Assembly: GCA_007124475.1 (NCBI GenBank)
Contig: SLFB01000128.1
Coordinates: 1 to 18,633 of the forward strand
Length of the DNA: 18,633 nucleotides
DNA from: Vibrio sp.
GTDB taxonomy: Bacteria > Pseudomonadota > Gammaproteobacteria > Enterobacterales > Vibrionaceae
Direction: 5' to 3'
Below the pieces are notes generated by a model. The model worked only from the letters and a program-made list of their open reading frames with translations, searched no databases and was not told the origin of the DNA. Positions 6,679 through 14,029 of this stretch are shown one piece after another. How positions within the stretch are numbered: position 1 is the first letter of the stretch; every line of letters begins with the position of its first letter. A program made the translations under genes and the position numbers.

Positions 6679-8268
6679 TTACCCTCTTGGTTTGATCTGC
6701 AATAAACGCTCGACCGAGTAATACAAACCGACGCTTAATATTAATAAAGCCAATGACACCACAGCCGCTGCTTGCATCTGATACCCTCCCATTAACTGAT
6801 AAAGATACAGTGGCAAAGTACTAAATTGCTGGCTACCAAATAAAGCAATGGCACTAAGGTCACCCATCGAAAGTAAAAAGCTAATAATAAATGCATGGGC
6901 AAAAGGCGTTTTAAGAGCCCGCCATTCTATCAACCGCCAACGATGCCAACCTCGAATGCCAAGGCTAGTACAAAGCAACTGATATTGCTGGGCATTATGT
7001 AGCATTGGCTGTGATAACGTCTTAATCACATAAGGCAAGGCCATCATGCTATTGACCACCACCACTAACCAATAGGCCAAACTAAAGACATCCACGATTG
7101 GACGTAACAACAAAAACAGCCCCGTGCTGATCACTAAGCCCGGAGTGACTAAAATAATGGTACCGATTAATTCTAAACCATTGGCTTTGACCGGTTGCTG
7201 TGTCATGCGCCAATGACGACTGGTTATCACTAATAAATTGCCTGCTAATAAGGCAAACATCGCCGCCAAAGTGGCCACTTGTAAAGAAGCAAACAACGCA
7301 TACCAAAATTCTTGACGACTTAACACCACCAACAATTGTTGATTTAGGCCGCTGACCACCACCATCAGCAAAGGAGGAATAACGAACAGAATGACCCCAG
7401 CAATCCAAAAGCCATCCCAGATTTTCTTGGCTAATGTATCGCCAAACCAAGTGAATTTTTCGCTCGCACTGCCTTTGCCGACCGCTAACCAGCGATTAAA
7501 ATACTGCATAGAACCATATAACAAAGCACACAATACCATCTGCCAAAGTGCCAGAATCGCCCCAGTGGCTAAATCAAAATCAAATTTAATCGCTTGATAA
7601 ATCGCTAACTCAATCGTTGTTGCTCTCGGCCCACCTCCCAGTGCCATCACGGTAGCAAAGCTGGTAAAACACAACATAAAAACCAAACTTGCCACATGTG
7701 GCAACTGCTGACGAAGCCTTGGCCACTCTATCCATTTAAATTTTTGCCAACTGTTCAAACCTAGATGAGCACAAAGTTTATGCTGCTCAAGAGGGATAGA
7801 GGCTAAACTCTGTAATAACAATCGACTGGCATAGGGTAAATTGAAAAAAACGTGAGCCAGCAAAATACCATTTAAACCATAAATAGAAAAAGGCAGCGGA
7901 ATTTGCCAGTAAGCGAGTATTTTAGCCAGCCAGCCTTGATTACCATAAATAGCTAAAAGGCCAAACACCCCGACTAATACAGGTAGCACTAATGTCATGG
8001 CAAATAACTTAAGCAGTAAAGCTTTACCTTTGAAATGACGACGATTTAAAGCATGAGCAACAGGAATCGCCAGCCCGACACTGAGCAAAGTGGATAAGAA
8101 AGCCTGATAAAAGCTAAACCAAGTGACATGACGATAATAAGCATCATGCCATAATTCATGAAAGGATAATGAGGGAGCCTGCCACCATAAAGCCAACAAA
8201 GCCCCAATGACAAAGGTCGCAACCACCGTCGCGACCACAAGGCCCCCTTTAGGGGTAATTAACGACAT
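6679..8268 (-). CDS. thiP: Thiamine ABC transporter permease ThiP
   Basis: ThiP is the inner-membrane permease of the thiamine importer, a fused double-length protein that supplies both transmembrane halves. The 529-residue product (E. coli 536) is strongly hydrophobic. It has two homologous halves, each with about six membrane segments, and each half has a cytoplasmic coupling loop of the binding-protein-dependent permease type: LGLNSWQKFKWIEWPRL in the first half and LGIRGWHRWRLIEWRAL in the second. These loops dock onto ThiQ. The ATG lies 6 bases after the thiB stop and the stop lies 3 bases before thiQ, so the operon is tightly packed. An internal ORF of 122 codons in another frame is a shadow. 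Confidence 0.95.
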   Translation of the reverse strand: MSLITPKGGLVVATVVATFVIGALLALWWQAPSLSFHELWHDAYYRHVTWFSFYQAFLSTLLSVGLAIPVAHALNRRHFKGKALLLKLFAMTLVLPVLVGVFGLLAIYGNQGWLAKILAYWQIPLPFSIYGLNGILLAHVFFNLPYASRLLLQSLASIPLEQHKLCAHLGLNSWQKFKWIEWPRLRQQLPHVASLVFMLCFTSFATVMALGGGPRATTIELAIYQAIKFDFDLATGAILALWQMVLCALLYGSMQYFNRWLAVGKGSASEKFTWFGDTLAKKIWDGFWIAGVILFVIPPLLMVVVSGLNQQLLVVLSRQEFWYALFASLQVATLAAMFALLAGNLLVITSRHWRMTQQPVKANGLELIGTIILVTPGLVISTGLFLLLRPIVDVFSLAYWLVVVVNSMMALPYVIKTLSQPMLHNAQQYQLLCTSLGIRGWHRWRLIEWRALKTPFAHAFIISFLLSMGDLSAIALFGSQQFSTLPLYLYQLMGGYQMQAAAVVSLALLILSVGLYYSVERLLQIKPRG

Positions 8269-8274
8269 AAGAAA

Positions 8275-9288
8275 TTAAAATGTCAAAGCTTGTTGCCATT
8301 CTCTAATCCAGCCACGGCGCTGCTGGGCAACCTGTTCAGAGGAGAAAGACAAAGACTTAACGGGTTGTTTTAATTCTGAAAATGCCTCCGGCAATGCCAC
8401 ATCAGTGACCGGGTACATCCAGTTCGTTGTTGGGATCACTGATTGAAATTCATCACTCAATATAAACTGCATAAACTGGCCCGCTAATGCCTTATTTTGG
8501 CTAGCTTTCACCTTGGCAGCGACTTCCACCTGCATGTAGTGACCTTCAGCAAAATTGGCCGTGCGGTAACGATGATCATTTTCTGCTATCCAATGATAAG
8601 CGGGGGAAGTAGTATAAGACAGCACCATATCCGCTTCCCCTTTCAAAAACATCGAATAAGCTTCTGACCAACCTTTCGTCACGGTGACGGTTTTATTGGC
8701 CAACTGTTGCCATGCTGTTGTCGCCTCTTCGCCATAGACAGATTTCATCCACAATAATAAACCTTGTCCCGGTGTCGAAGTGCGAGGGTCTTGGTAAATG
8801 ATTTTCAGATCATCACGCTGCTCGACTAACTCACGTAAGCTTTGCGGCGGCGTGCTTAGTTGATCTTGGTTATAAACAAACGCGAAATAACCATAGTCAT
8901 AGGGGACAAAGGTATCGTCACTCCAACCATTGGGAATATTAACCGCTTGCACATCAACCGAATGTGGAGCTAATAACCCCGTTTGTTTCGCTTCTGCCAT
9001 TAAATTATTGTCTAAACCAAGTAAAACATCGGCTTGACTATGACGCCCTTCGAGACGAAGACGATTTAAAATCGAGACACCATCATCCAAACCCACCAGA
9101 TTTAATTGGCAATCACACTGAGCTTCAAAAGCTTGTTTAATTTTGGGTCCAGGTCCCCAATCCGCCGTAAACGAACTGTAAGTGTAAACCGTTAAGGTTG
9201 GTTTGGCCGATGCCCAAGCTGGGGAGGTAACGGCAACAGAGGATAACAACAGAGTGGTGATAATGGTTGGTGACAACATTTTGTTCAA
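8275..9288 (-). CDS. thiB: Thiamine-binding periplasmic protein ThiB (TTG start)
   Basis: ThiB (TbpA) captures thiamine, thiamine phosphate and thiamine pyrophosphate in the periplasm and hands them to ThiPQ. I place the start at TTG 9288 because AAGGAG lies exactly 8 bases upstream (9297-9302). The resulting N-terminus MNKMLSPTIITTLLL is a normal Sec signal peptide, with a positive charge, a hydrophobic core and the cleavage site AWA before SAKPTL, and the product is 337 residues (E. coli 327). The ATG three codons later (9277-9279) is an alternative, but AAGGAG would then be 17 bases away. The mature part begins LTVYTYSSF and contains the family stretch ADVLLGLDNNL. Longer reading frames upstream run through the riboswitch leader and are not coding. 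Confidence 0.93.
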   Translation of the reverse strand: MNKMLSPTIITTLLLSSVAVTSPAWASAKPTLTVYTYSSFTADWGPGPKIKQAFEAQCDCQLNLVGLDDGVSILNRLRLEGRHSQADVLLGLDNNLMAEAKQTGLLAPHSVDVQAVNIPNGWSDDTFVPYDYGYFAFVYNQDQLSTPPQSLRELVEQRDDLKIIYQDPRTSTPGQGLLLWMKSVYGEEATTAWQQLANKTVTVTKGWSEAYSMFLKGEADMVLSYTTSPAYHWIAENDHRYRTANFAEGHYMQVEVAAKVKASQNKALAGQFMQFILSDEFQSVIPTTNWMYPVTDVALPEAFSELKQPVKSLSFSSEQVAQQRRGWIREWQQALTF

Positions 9289-9296
9289 GGCTTGCG

Positions 9297-9302
9297 CTCC
9301 TT
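9297..9302 (-). promoter_or_regulatory. thiB ribosome-binding site that selects a TTG start
   Basis: AAGGAG on the minus strand ends 8 bases before the TTG at 9288. Its last three bases fall in the 3' arm of a 5-bp stem, CGCTC (9306-9310) with GAGCG (9295-9299), whose loop is ATGAAG. The site could therefore be masked, which would suit translational control by the riboswitch upstream. Confidence 0.6.
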
Positions 9303-9364
9303 CATGAGCGGCACAGGCTTGAGTAAGAGTAAGAAACGTCCATGAATCTGATTCTAATCTCCTG

Positions 9365-9500
9365 CTCAATTCCTACGCCAGTATTATCTGGTTCAGGTGT
9401 TTAATTACTAACAACCATCTCGTTGTTGGTAATCAATACGGGTCCCAAGCTAGGCTTGATCTCAGCGCCATTGCTCGACAATGGTTGGCTCCCCGATGAG
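9365..9500 (-). ncRNA. TPP riboswitch (THI element) of thiBPQ
   Basis: The minus strand shows the THI-box blocks in order: CGGGGAGCC, GGCGCTGAGATCAAG, GGACCCGT, ACACCTGAACCAGATAATAC and TGGCGTAGGAA. CTCA at 9497-9500 pairs with TGAG at 9365-9368 to close the P1 stem. An extra arm between GGACCCGT and ACACCTG forms ACCAACAAC/GTTGTTAGT around GAGATG and matches the variable P3a stem. TPP-bound riboswitches of this class lower expression of thiamine genes. Here no T-tract terminator is seen between the aptamer and thiB, and the distance to the thiB ribosome-binding site is about 62 bases, so control of translation initiation is the likelier mode. Confidence 0.95.
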
Positions 9501-9508
9501 TGGTACAG

Positions 9509-9537
9509 ATTGTAATGCGAAAAAGGTTAAGAAGCTA
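9509..9537 (-). promoter_or_regulatory. Probable thiBPQ promoter over the ubiX stop codon
   Basis: TACAAT on the minus strand (9509-9514) is a good -10 and would start transcription near 9502, just before the riboswitch at 9500. A weak -35 (TAGCTT, 9532-9537) sits 17 bases upstream, inside the last codons of ubiX. Confidence 0.45.
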
Positions 9538-10159
9538 CATCACGCTGATCGTATCCCCAACGAGGCACCAATCCTTGCTCAATGCCTAAATGATCGAGGA
9601 TCCGCGCCACCATAAAATCCACCAAGTCATCGATTGATTTAGGTTGATGGTAAAAGCCCGGAGCGGCCGGCATGATAGTGACTCCCATTTGCGACAGTTT
9701 GTGCATGTTTTCTAAATGCAGCGTTGAAAACGGTGTTTCCCGCACCACCAGCAATAACTGACCGCGCTCTTTCATTACCACATCTGCCGCACGCTCAATC
9801 AAATTATCCGACATACCATGGGCAATCGCTGCGACACTGCCTGCCGAACAAGGGCAAACCACCATTTTTTTCGGGGCAGCAGAACCTGAAGCGACGGGAG
9901 AAAACCACTCTTCTTTACCACAAACGATCAATTTACTCGGATCGCACTGGAGCCGTGTCACCAGAGCTTGCTGCGCTGCCTGTGGTTGACTCGGTAATTG
10001 CAGCCCATGCTCAGTGGCTAAGACTACTCTAGCCGCGGAAGAAATAAGCAAATAAACCGTATGATCGGCGGCAAGTAAGCATTGCAAAAGACGCAATCCG
10101 TAAGGCGCGCCAGAAGCGCCCGTCCAGGCGAGGGTAATAGCTTGGTTATTCATTGTCAT
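9527..10159 (-). CDS. ubiX: Flavin prenyltransferase UbiX
   Basis: UbiX prenylates FMN with dimethylallyl monophosphate, giving the prenyl-FMN cofactor that UbiD needs to decarboxylate the ubiquinone precursor. The product is about 210 residues and shows the family motifs: GASGAPYGLRLL near 14-25 (phosphate-binding loop of the flavoprotein fold), the central MVVCPCSAGSVAAIAHG, ERAADVVMKERGQLLLVVRETP, and the C-terminal IMPAAPGFYHQP. Start codons GTG 10168, ATG 10159 and ATG 10153 are all in frame and none has a strong ribosome-binding site; I took the first ATG. It lies downstream of mpl on the same strand, separated by an inverted-repeat element. The thiBPQ leader begins about 27 bases after its stop. 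Its UbiD partner is not in the bacterial part of the window. Confidence 0.93.
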   Translation of the reverse strand: MTMNNQAITLAWTGASGAPYGLRLLQCLLAADHTVYLLISSAARVVLATEHGLQLPSQPQAAQQALVTRLQCDPSKLIVCGKEEWFSPVASGSAAPKKMVVCPCSAGSVAAIAHGMSDNLIERAADVVMKERGQLLLVVRETPFSTLHLENMHKLSQMGVTIMPAAPGFYHQPKSIDDLVDFMVARILDHLGIEQGLVPRWGYDQRDVAS

Positions 10160-10186
10160 TGATGTCACTACTTTTTATTTAATATC

Positions 10187-10241
10187 TAGGGTCTGTTGAC
10201 CTTCTGTGATGAAACATGGTTCGCAAGGTCAACAGACCCTA
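10187..10241. repeat. 55-bp element with perfect 17-bp inverted repeats
   Basis: TAGGGTCTGTTGACCTT at 10187-10203 is the exact reverse complement of 10225-10241, with a 21-base spacer. Neither strand has a T-tract after the stem, which argues against an intrinsic terminator. The outermost bases are TA on both sides, so it could also be read as GGGTCTG...CAGACCC termini flanked by a TA target duplication, like a tiny non-autonomous transposable element. It lies between mpl and ubiX, 9 bases after the mpl stop. Confidence 0.85.
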
Positions 10242-10249
10242 AAGCGTTA

Positions 10250-11611
10250 TTACAAAACAAGCTGATTCAACTGGGTTAGTAATTTATTGTGTATACCACC
10301 AAAACCACCGTTACTCATCACCAAAATATGGCTGCCCGACTCGACATGTGTACAGATTGTTGTCACTAGATCGTCGACATCGCTACTGACGTAAGCCGGT
10401 TGAACACACTGTTTCGCAACGTCATTGACTGACCAACCTAGTTGTTCAGGCTGAAATAGATACACAGCATCGGCTTGCGCTAAAGAAGCTGCCAAGCTAC
10501 TTTTATGCACGCCTAATTTCATCGTTGCAGAGCGAGGCTCGACAACCGCGATAATCTTGTCAGTGCCAACTTTATTACGCAAGCCAGCGAGCGTCAGTTC
10601 AATCGCTGTCGGATGATGGGCAAAATCATCGTAAACACTGACCCCATGCACCTGACCTTTAAACTCTAAGCGGCGCTTGGTATTAATAAAACTGGTTAAC
10701 GCTTGACAGGCAATATCTGGCGTTACACCAACATGACGCGCGGCAGCAATGGCCATTAAGCCATTATTCACATTATGATCGCCGATGAGATCCCAACTCA
10801 CCTCTCCTACTGGTTCATTGTGTAAATAAACCGTAAATTGTGAGCCTTCAGGGTTCTGCTTTTCTGCTCGCCACTGACCTTGCTCACCGACTGATTCATG
10901 TTCGCTCCAGCAGCCGCGGTTTAACACATCAGCCAAAGCGAGATCTTGTTGTGGCGTGAACACGCGGCCATTACCCGGCAAAGTGCGCATTAAATGGTGA
11001 AATTGCCGCTTAATCGCTTCTAGATCATCAAAAATATCTGCATGATCAAACTCGAGATTATTTAAGATTAAGCTACGAGGATGATAGTGAACAAACTTAG
11101 AACGCTTATCGAAAAAAGCACTATCATATTCATCGGCTTCAACCACAAAAAACATGCTTTCTCCCAAACGGGCAGACAGTTGAAAATTACCCAGCACTCC
11201 ACCAACGAGAAAACCGGGCTGGTAACCAGACTGCTCTAAAATCCAAGTTAACATGCTCGCGGTTGTCGTTTTACCATGCGTTCCAGCCACCGCCAGCACC
11301 CAACGTTCTTGCAATAAAAAGTCATGCAACCATTGAGGGCCAGACGTGTAACGAAGGTTATGATTCAATACATACTCAACACACGGGTTACCTCGACTCA
11401 TCGCATTGCCGATTACCACTAAATCAGGCTCAGGCTTTAACTGCTCTGGATTGAATCCTTCAATAATGTCAATCCCTTGCGATTCAAGCATGGTGCTCAT
11501 TGGTGGATAAACATTAGCATCACTACCGGTAACTTTATGACCTAGTTGCCGTGCCAATACCGCTAGTCCGCCCATGAACGTGCCACAAATCCCCAAAATA
11601 TGAATATGCAT
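10250..11611 (-). CDS. mpl: Murein peptide ligase Mpl
   Basis: Mpl joins the recycled tripeptide L-Ala-gamma-D-Glu-meso-diaminopimelate to UDP-N-acetylmuramic acid in the cytoplasm, returning murein fragments to wall synthesis. The 453-residue product is a Mur-ligase. It has the N-terminal Rossmann-like ILGICGTFMGGLA with TGSDANVYPPMS, the ATP loop GTHGKTTT at 110-117, the central EADEYDSAFFDKRSKF and NLEFDHADIFDD, the DHN-type GDHNVNNGLMA, and the C-terminal VYDDFAHHPTAI and EPRSATMK. All are characteristic of Mpl rather than MurC. ATG 11611 gives MHIHILGICG, as in E. coli; a GTG six codons earlier is less likely. It is divergent from fbp across a 304-base spacer and heads toward ubiX. Confidence 0.95.
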   Translation of the reverse strand: MHIHILGICGTFMGGLAVLARQLGHKVTGSDANVYPPMSTMLESQGIDIIEGFNPEQLKPEPDLVVIGNAMSRGNPCVEYVLNHNLRYTSGPQWLHDFLLQERWVLAVAGTHGKTTTASMLTWILEQSGYQPGFLVGGVLGNFQLSARLGESMFFVVEADEYDSAFFDKRSKFVHYHPRSLILNNLEFDHADIFDDLEAIKRQFHHLMRTLPGNGRVFTPQQDLALADVLNRGCWSEHESVGEQGQWRAEKQNPEGSQFTVYLHNEPVGEVSWDLIGDHNVNNGLMAIAAARHVGVTPDIACQALTSFINTKRRLEFKGQVHGVSVYDDFAHHPTAIELTLAGLRNKVGTDKIIAVVEPRSATMKLGVHKSSLAASLAQADAVYLFQPEQLGWSVNDVAKQCVQPAYVSSDVDDLVTTICTHVESGSHILVMSNGGFGGIHNKLLTQLNQLVL

Positions 11612-11915
11612 TAACTTTATCTCGCTCACCTAATTGCTCTGCTAAGCCATTATCCTCATTCATTACTTAAAAGCGAGCATCACTATTCGTCACTGTGCAA
11701 TTTATCGAAAGTCGACATCTAAATTGAGAACTTAGGCAGTTAGTTTATTACTCGTAAAAAGTTCTAGGATTTAAAATCACTACTCCAAGCAAACAGATTG
11801 AAAAATCAGATAAATTTACTTGCTCAGCCAATACTTATTACTAATACATCAACGTTGGTGAACTAACTTCCCCGTTGCCTCTCCCCCAAACCGATAAATG
11901 TGTTAAGGAAATACC
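11612..11915. other. 304-bp divergent spacer between mpl and fbp
   Basis: This AT-rich spacer must hold the outward promoters of mpl and fbp. I see no ORF, RNA gene, convincing operator or repeat in it. The only promoter-like pair I would note is listed separately at 11724-11751. The mpl side shows no -10/-35 pair I trust. Confidence 0.6.
11724..11751 (+). promoter_or_regulatory. Possible fbp promoter
   Basis: TTGAGA (11724-11729) and TATTAC (11746-11751) are 16 bases apart and resemble a sigma-70 promoter. It lies 165 bases before fbp and would give a long leader, so the call is tentative. Confidence 0.3.
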
Positions 11916-12929
11916 ATGTCAAAGATGCGCACCCTTGGTGAGTTTATTGTTGAAAAGCAGCACGATTTCCCCCATGCCAGTGGTGAACTGTCTTCATTAC
12001 TCGCGTCAATTCGCCTTGCCGCGAAAATTGTTAACCGTGAAATCAACAAAGCCGGATTAGCCGATATCACTGGTGCATCAGGTAACGACAATGTTCAAGG
12101 CGAAGAGCAACAAAAACTAGACGTCTATGCCAACGATAAGTTCAAAGCCGCTCTAGAGGCTCGAGATCAAGTCTGTGGTGTTGCCAGTGAAGAAGAAGAT
12201 GAAGCGGTCGCATTCAATAAAGAACTCAATAAAAATGCGAAGTACGTTGTACTGATGGATCCTCTCGATGGCTCATCCAACATTGACGTTAATGTTTCGG
12301 TGGGCACTATTTTTTCAATTTATCGTCGAATTTCGCCTGTGGGTGGACCACCAACGGCAGAAGATTTTCTACAGCCAGGACACAAACAAGTTGCCGCTGG
12401 GTACGTGATTTACGGTTCATCGACCATGTTAGTGTACACCACAGGTCATGGCGTTAATGGCTTTACTTACGATCCATCGATCGGTTCGTTTTGCCTATCA
12501 CACGAAAATATGCGTATTCCTGAACAAGGCAAGATTTATTCTATTAACGAAGGCAACTATATTCGTTTTCCAATCGGTGTGAAAAAGTACATCAAATATT
12601 GCCAGGAAAGCGTACCAGAAGATAATCGCCCTTATACCTCTCGTTACATTGGCTCATTAGTCGCCGACTTCCATCGTAACTTACTCAAAGGTGGTATCTA
12701 CCTTTACCCAAGTACCCAAAGCCACCCTAATGGTAAACTGCGTTTATTGTATGAATGCAACCCGATGGCACTGTTAATTGAGCAAGCTGGTGGTTTGGCA
12801 ACTGACGGCACTCAGCGTATCTTGGATATAAAACCCACCGAGCTGCATCAACGAGTACCGTTTTTTGTAGGTTCCAAGCAAATGGTGGAGAAAGTGGGGC
12901 AATTTCTTGAAACCCATCCAGATCAGTAA
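11916..12929 (+). CDS. fbp: Fructose-1,6-bisphosphatase class 1
   Basis: Fbp removes the C1 phosphate of fructose-1,6-bisphosphate, the committed step of gluconeogenesis, in the cytoplasm. The 337-residue protein is of normal class 1 length. It has the metal-binding motifs GVASEEEDE (about 88-96) and DPLDGSSNID (115-124), the substrate region RYIGSLVADFHRNLLKGGIYLYP, and the late GKLRLLYECNPMALLIEQAGG that is typical of class 1 enzymes. The start is supported by AAGGA about 6 bases before the ATG. It stands alone, divergent from mpl, with ppa following on the same strand after 130 bases. No frameshift or missing catalytic residue is visible. Confidence 0.97.
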   Translation: MSKMRTLGEFIVEKQHDFPHASGELSSLLASIRLAAKIVNREINKAGLADITGASGNDNVQGEEQQKLDVYANDKFKAALEARDQVCGVASEEEDEAVAFNKELNKNAKYVVLMDPLDGSSNIDVNVSVGTIFSIYRRISPVGGPPTAEDFLQPGHKQVAAGYVIYGSSTMLVYTTGHGVNGFTYDPSIGSFCLSHENMRIPEQGKIYSINEGNYIRFPIGVKKYIKYCQESVPEDNRPYTSRYIGSLVADFHRNLLKGGIYLYPSTQSHPNGKLRLLYECNPMALLIEQAGGLATDGTQRILDIKPTELHQRVPFFVGSKQMVEKVGQFLETHPDQ

Positions 12930-12973
12930 CTGCTTGGGGTTCTAGCTTTTTACAGGTAAACTTCGCCTTTTTT

Positions 12974-13002
12974 CTGCACGTGGGTTTTGCACCGACGTGC
13001 AG
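12974..13002. repeat. 8-bp inverted repeat between fbp and ppa
   Basis: CTGCACGT and ACGTGCAG form an 8-bp stem with a 13-base loop. On the plus strand only TTTGCATAA follows, so as an fbp terminator it is weak. A T6 run lies just before the stem, which becomes an A-tract on the other strand. Confidence 0.5.
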
Positions 13003-13003
13003 T

Positions 13004-13033
13004 TTGCATAATAATGAGCAACACTTTTAAAAT
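13004..13033 (+). promoter_or_regulatory. Probable ppa promoter
   Basis: TTGCAT (13004-13009) and TAAAAT (13028-13033) are separated by 18 bases and lie shortly before ppa. The -35 box directly follows the inverted repeat at 12974-13002. Confidence 0.45.
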
Positions 13034-13059
13034 CCGGCTAACCAAAAAAGGAAACCGTA

Positions 13060-13590
13060 ATGAGCTTAAATAACGTGCCAGCAGGAAAATCCCTGCCAGA
13101 TGATATCTATGTAGTGATTGAAATCCCTGCAAACGCTGATCCAATCAAATACGAAGTTGATAAAGATTCTGGTGCGGTATTCGTTGATCGCTTCATGTCT
13201 GCACCAATGTTTTACCCATGTAACTACGGTTATGTAAACCACACGCTATCTCTTGATGGTGATCCAGTTGACGTATTGGTTCCAACACCATACCCATTAA
13301 TTCCAGGCTCAGTGATCCGTTGCCGTCCAGTGGGCGTGTTAAAAATGAGCGATGAGTCTGGTGAAGATGCAAAAGTTATCGCCGTTCCTCACTCTAAACT
13401 GTCTAAAGAATACGATCACATCCAAGATGTGAACGATATCCCAGCATTATTGAAAGCTCAAATCACCCATTTCTTTGAGCGCTATAAAGAGCTAGAAAGT
13501 GGTAAATGGGTAAAAGTTGAAGGTTGGGAAGATGCCGCATCAGCTCGCGCTGAAATCTTATCTTCTTATGAGCGTGCACAGCAAAAATAA
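13060..13590 (+). CDS. ppa: Inorganic pyrophosphatase (family I)
   Basis: Ppa hydrolyses pyrophosphate to two phosphates in the cytoplasm, pulling forward DNA, RNA, protein and other syntheses. The 176-residue product matches the E. coli enzyme (176 residues) end to end. The metal-binding signature DGDPVDVLV starts at residue 66, giving aspartates 66, 68 and 71; IKYEVDKDSG and FYPCNYGYV with active-site lysine and tyrosines precede it. The C-terminal part has the helix with FFERYKELESGKWVKVEGW. AAGGAAA ends a few bases before the ATG. Codon use looks like that of a highly expressed gene. It ends at a strong terminator shared with the oncoming ytfP-tamBA block. Confidence 0.97.
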   Translation: MSLNNVPAGKSLPDDIYVVIEIPANADPIKYEVDKDSGAVFVDRFMSAPMFYPCNYGYVNHTLSLDGDPVDVLVPTPYPLIPGSVIRCRPVGVLKMSDESGEDAKVIAVPHSKLSKEYDHIQDVNDIPALLKAQITHFFERYKELESGKWVKVEGWEDAASARAEILSSYERAQQK

Positions 13591-13628
13591 GTGCGACTTT
13601 CGCTTATGACCAGCAGAGACACGTAATG

Positions 13629-13653
13629 AAAAAGCCAGCAAAGCTGGCTTTTT
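13629..13653. terminator. Bidirectional Rho-independent terminator between ppa and ytfP
   Basis: AAAAAGCCAGC (13629-13639), loop AAA, then GCTGGCTTTTT (13643-13653) form a perfect 11-bp stem. The T-run extends to 13654 on the plus strand, and the A5 start gives a U-run on the minus strand. It therefore serves both ppa and the converging ytfP. Confidence 0.93.
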
Positions 13654-13669
13654 TGTTGAGCAAATACTA

Positions 13670-14017
13670 TTAAATGCGCTGACACCAATCACCGGATTCT
13701 ATCTCAGAATCCAGCCGGGTCGCATCTTGATAAATGTATATCCATGCCGGCCCATAAGGGGTATCTATCGTTTCTCGCCGATACTCAACTGGCACCTCTT
13801 CCAATAAATCAAGCTTGGCAAGTGTTTGCTCATCCACCTGATAAACTTCACCTTTAATCGACTGTTGCCCAGCAATCAAACCTGGATATGGACCAAGATC
13901 ATGTAAGGAATAATTGGGCTGGGTTTCAAAATAACCCAAGCAGGTACTTTCGCTCAAATAATCATGATGAATTTCACCTTTGCGCAAGGTGCCATAGACA
14001 AATACTAGAGACAGCAC
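13670..14017 (-). CDS. ytfP: Gamma-glutamylcyclotransferase-like protein YtfP (GTG start)
   Basis: YtfP belongs to the gamma-glutamylcyclotransferase (BtrG/AIG2-like) fold; its cellular substrate is not established. The product has the family's N-terminal VFVYGTLRKG loop, then PYPGLI, GEVYQVDEQTLAKLDLLEEVP with the acidic residues of the proposed active site, and TPYGPAWIYIYQ with SGDWCQRI at the end, all matching E. coli YtfP in order. I place the start at GTG 14017 (115 residues) because AAGGAGG (14023-14029) lies 5 bases upstream. A longer frame back to 14086 lies wholly inside tamB and has no ribosome-binding site. The Shine-Dalgarno overlaps the tamB stop codon (TAAGGAGG), so ytfP is translationally coupled as the third gene of tamA-tamB-ytfP. 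Confidence 0.92.
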   Translation of the reverse strand: MLSLVFVYGTLRKGEIHHDYLSESTCLGYFETQPNYSLHDLGPYPGLIAGQQSIKGEVYQVDEQTLAKLDLLEEVPVEYRRETIDTPYGPAWIYIYQDATRLDSEIESGDWCQRI

Positions 14018-14022
14018 ACAAC

Positions 14023-14029
14023 CCTCCTT
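14023..14029 (-). promoter_or_regulatory. ytfP ribosome-binding site embedded in the tamB stop
   Basis: Minus-strand AAGGAGG sits 5 bases before GTG 14017. Its first two bases are the last two of the tamB TAA codon (14028-14030). It decides the GTG start for ytfP, which has no ATG near the conserved N-terminus. Confidence 0.8.

Noticed and set aside
8275..9369. thiB starting at 9369 (364 residues)
   Set aside because: The extra N-terminal residues come from the riboswitch leader and would put the signal peptide inside the protein. The TTG at 9288 has the ribosome-binding site.
1..10159. UbiD (1-597) and UbiX (9527-10159) in one window as a paired prenyl-FMN decarboxylation system
   Set aside because: They lie on opposite sides of the apparent chimeric junction, look like they come from different domains of life and are 9 kb apart. 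UbiX is a normal Vibrio housekeeping gene here.
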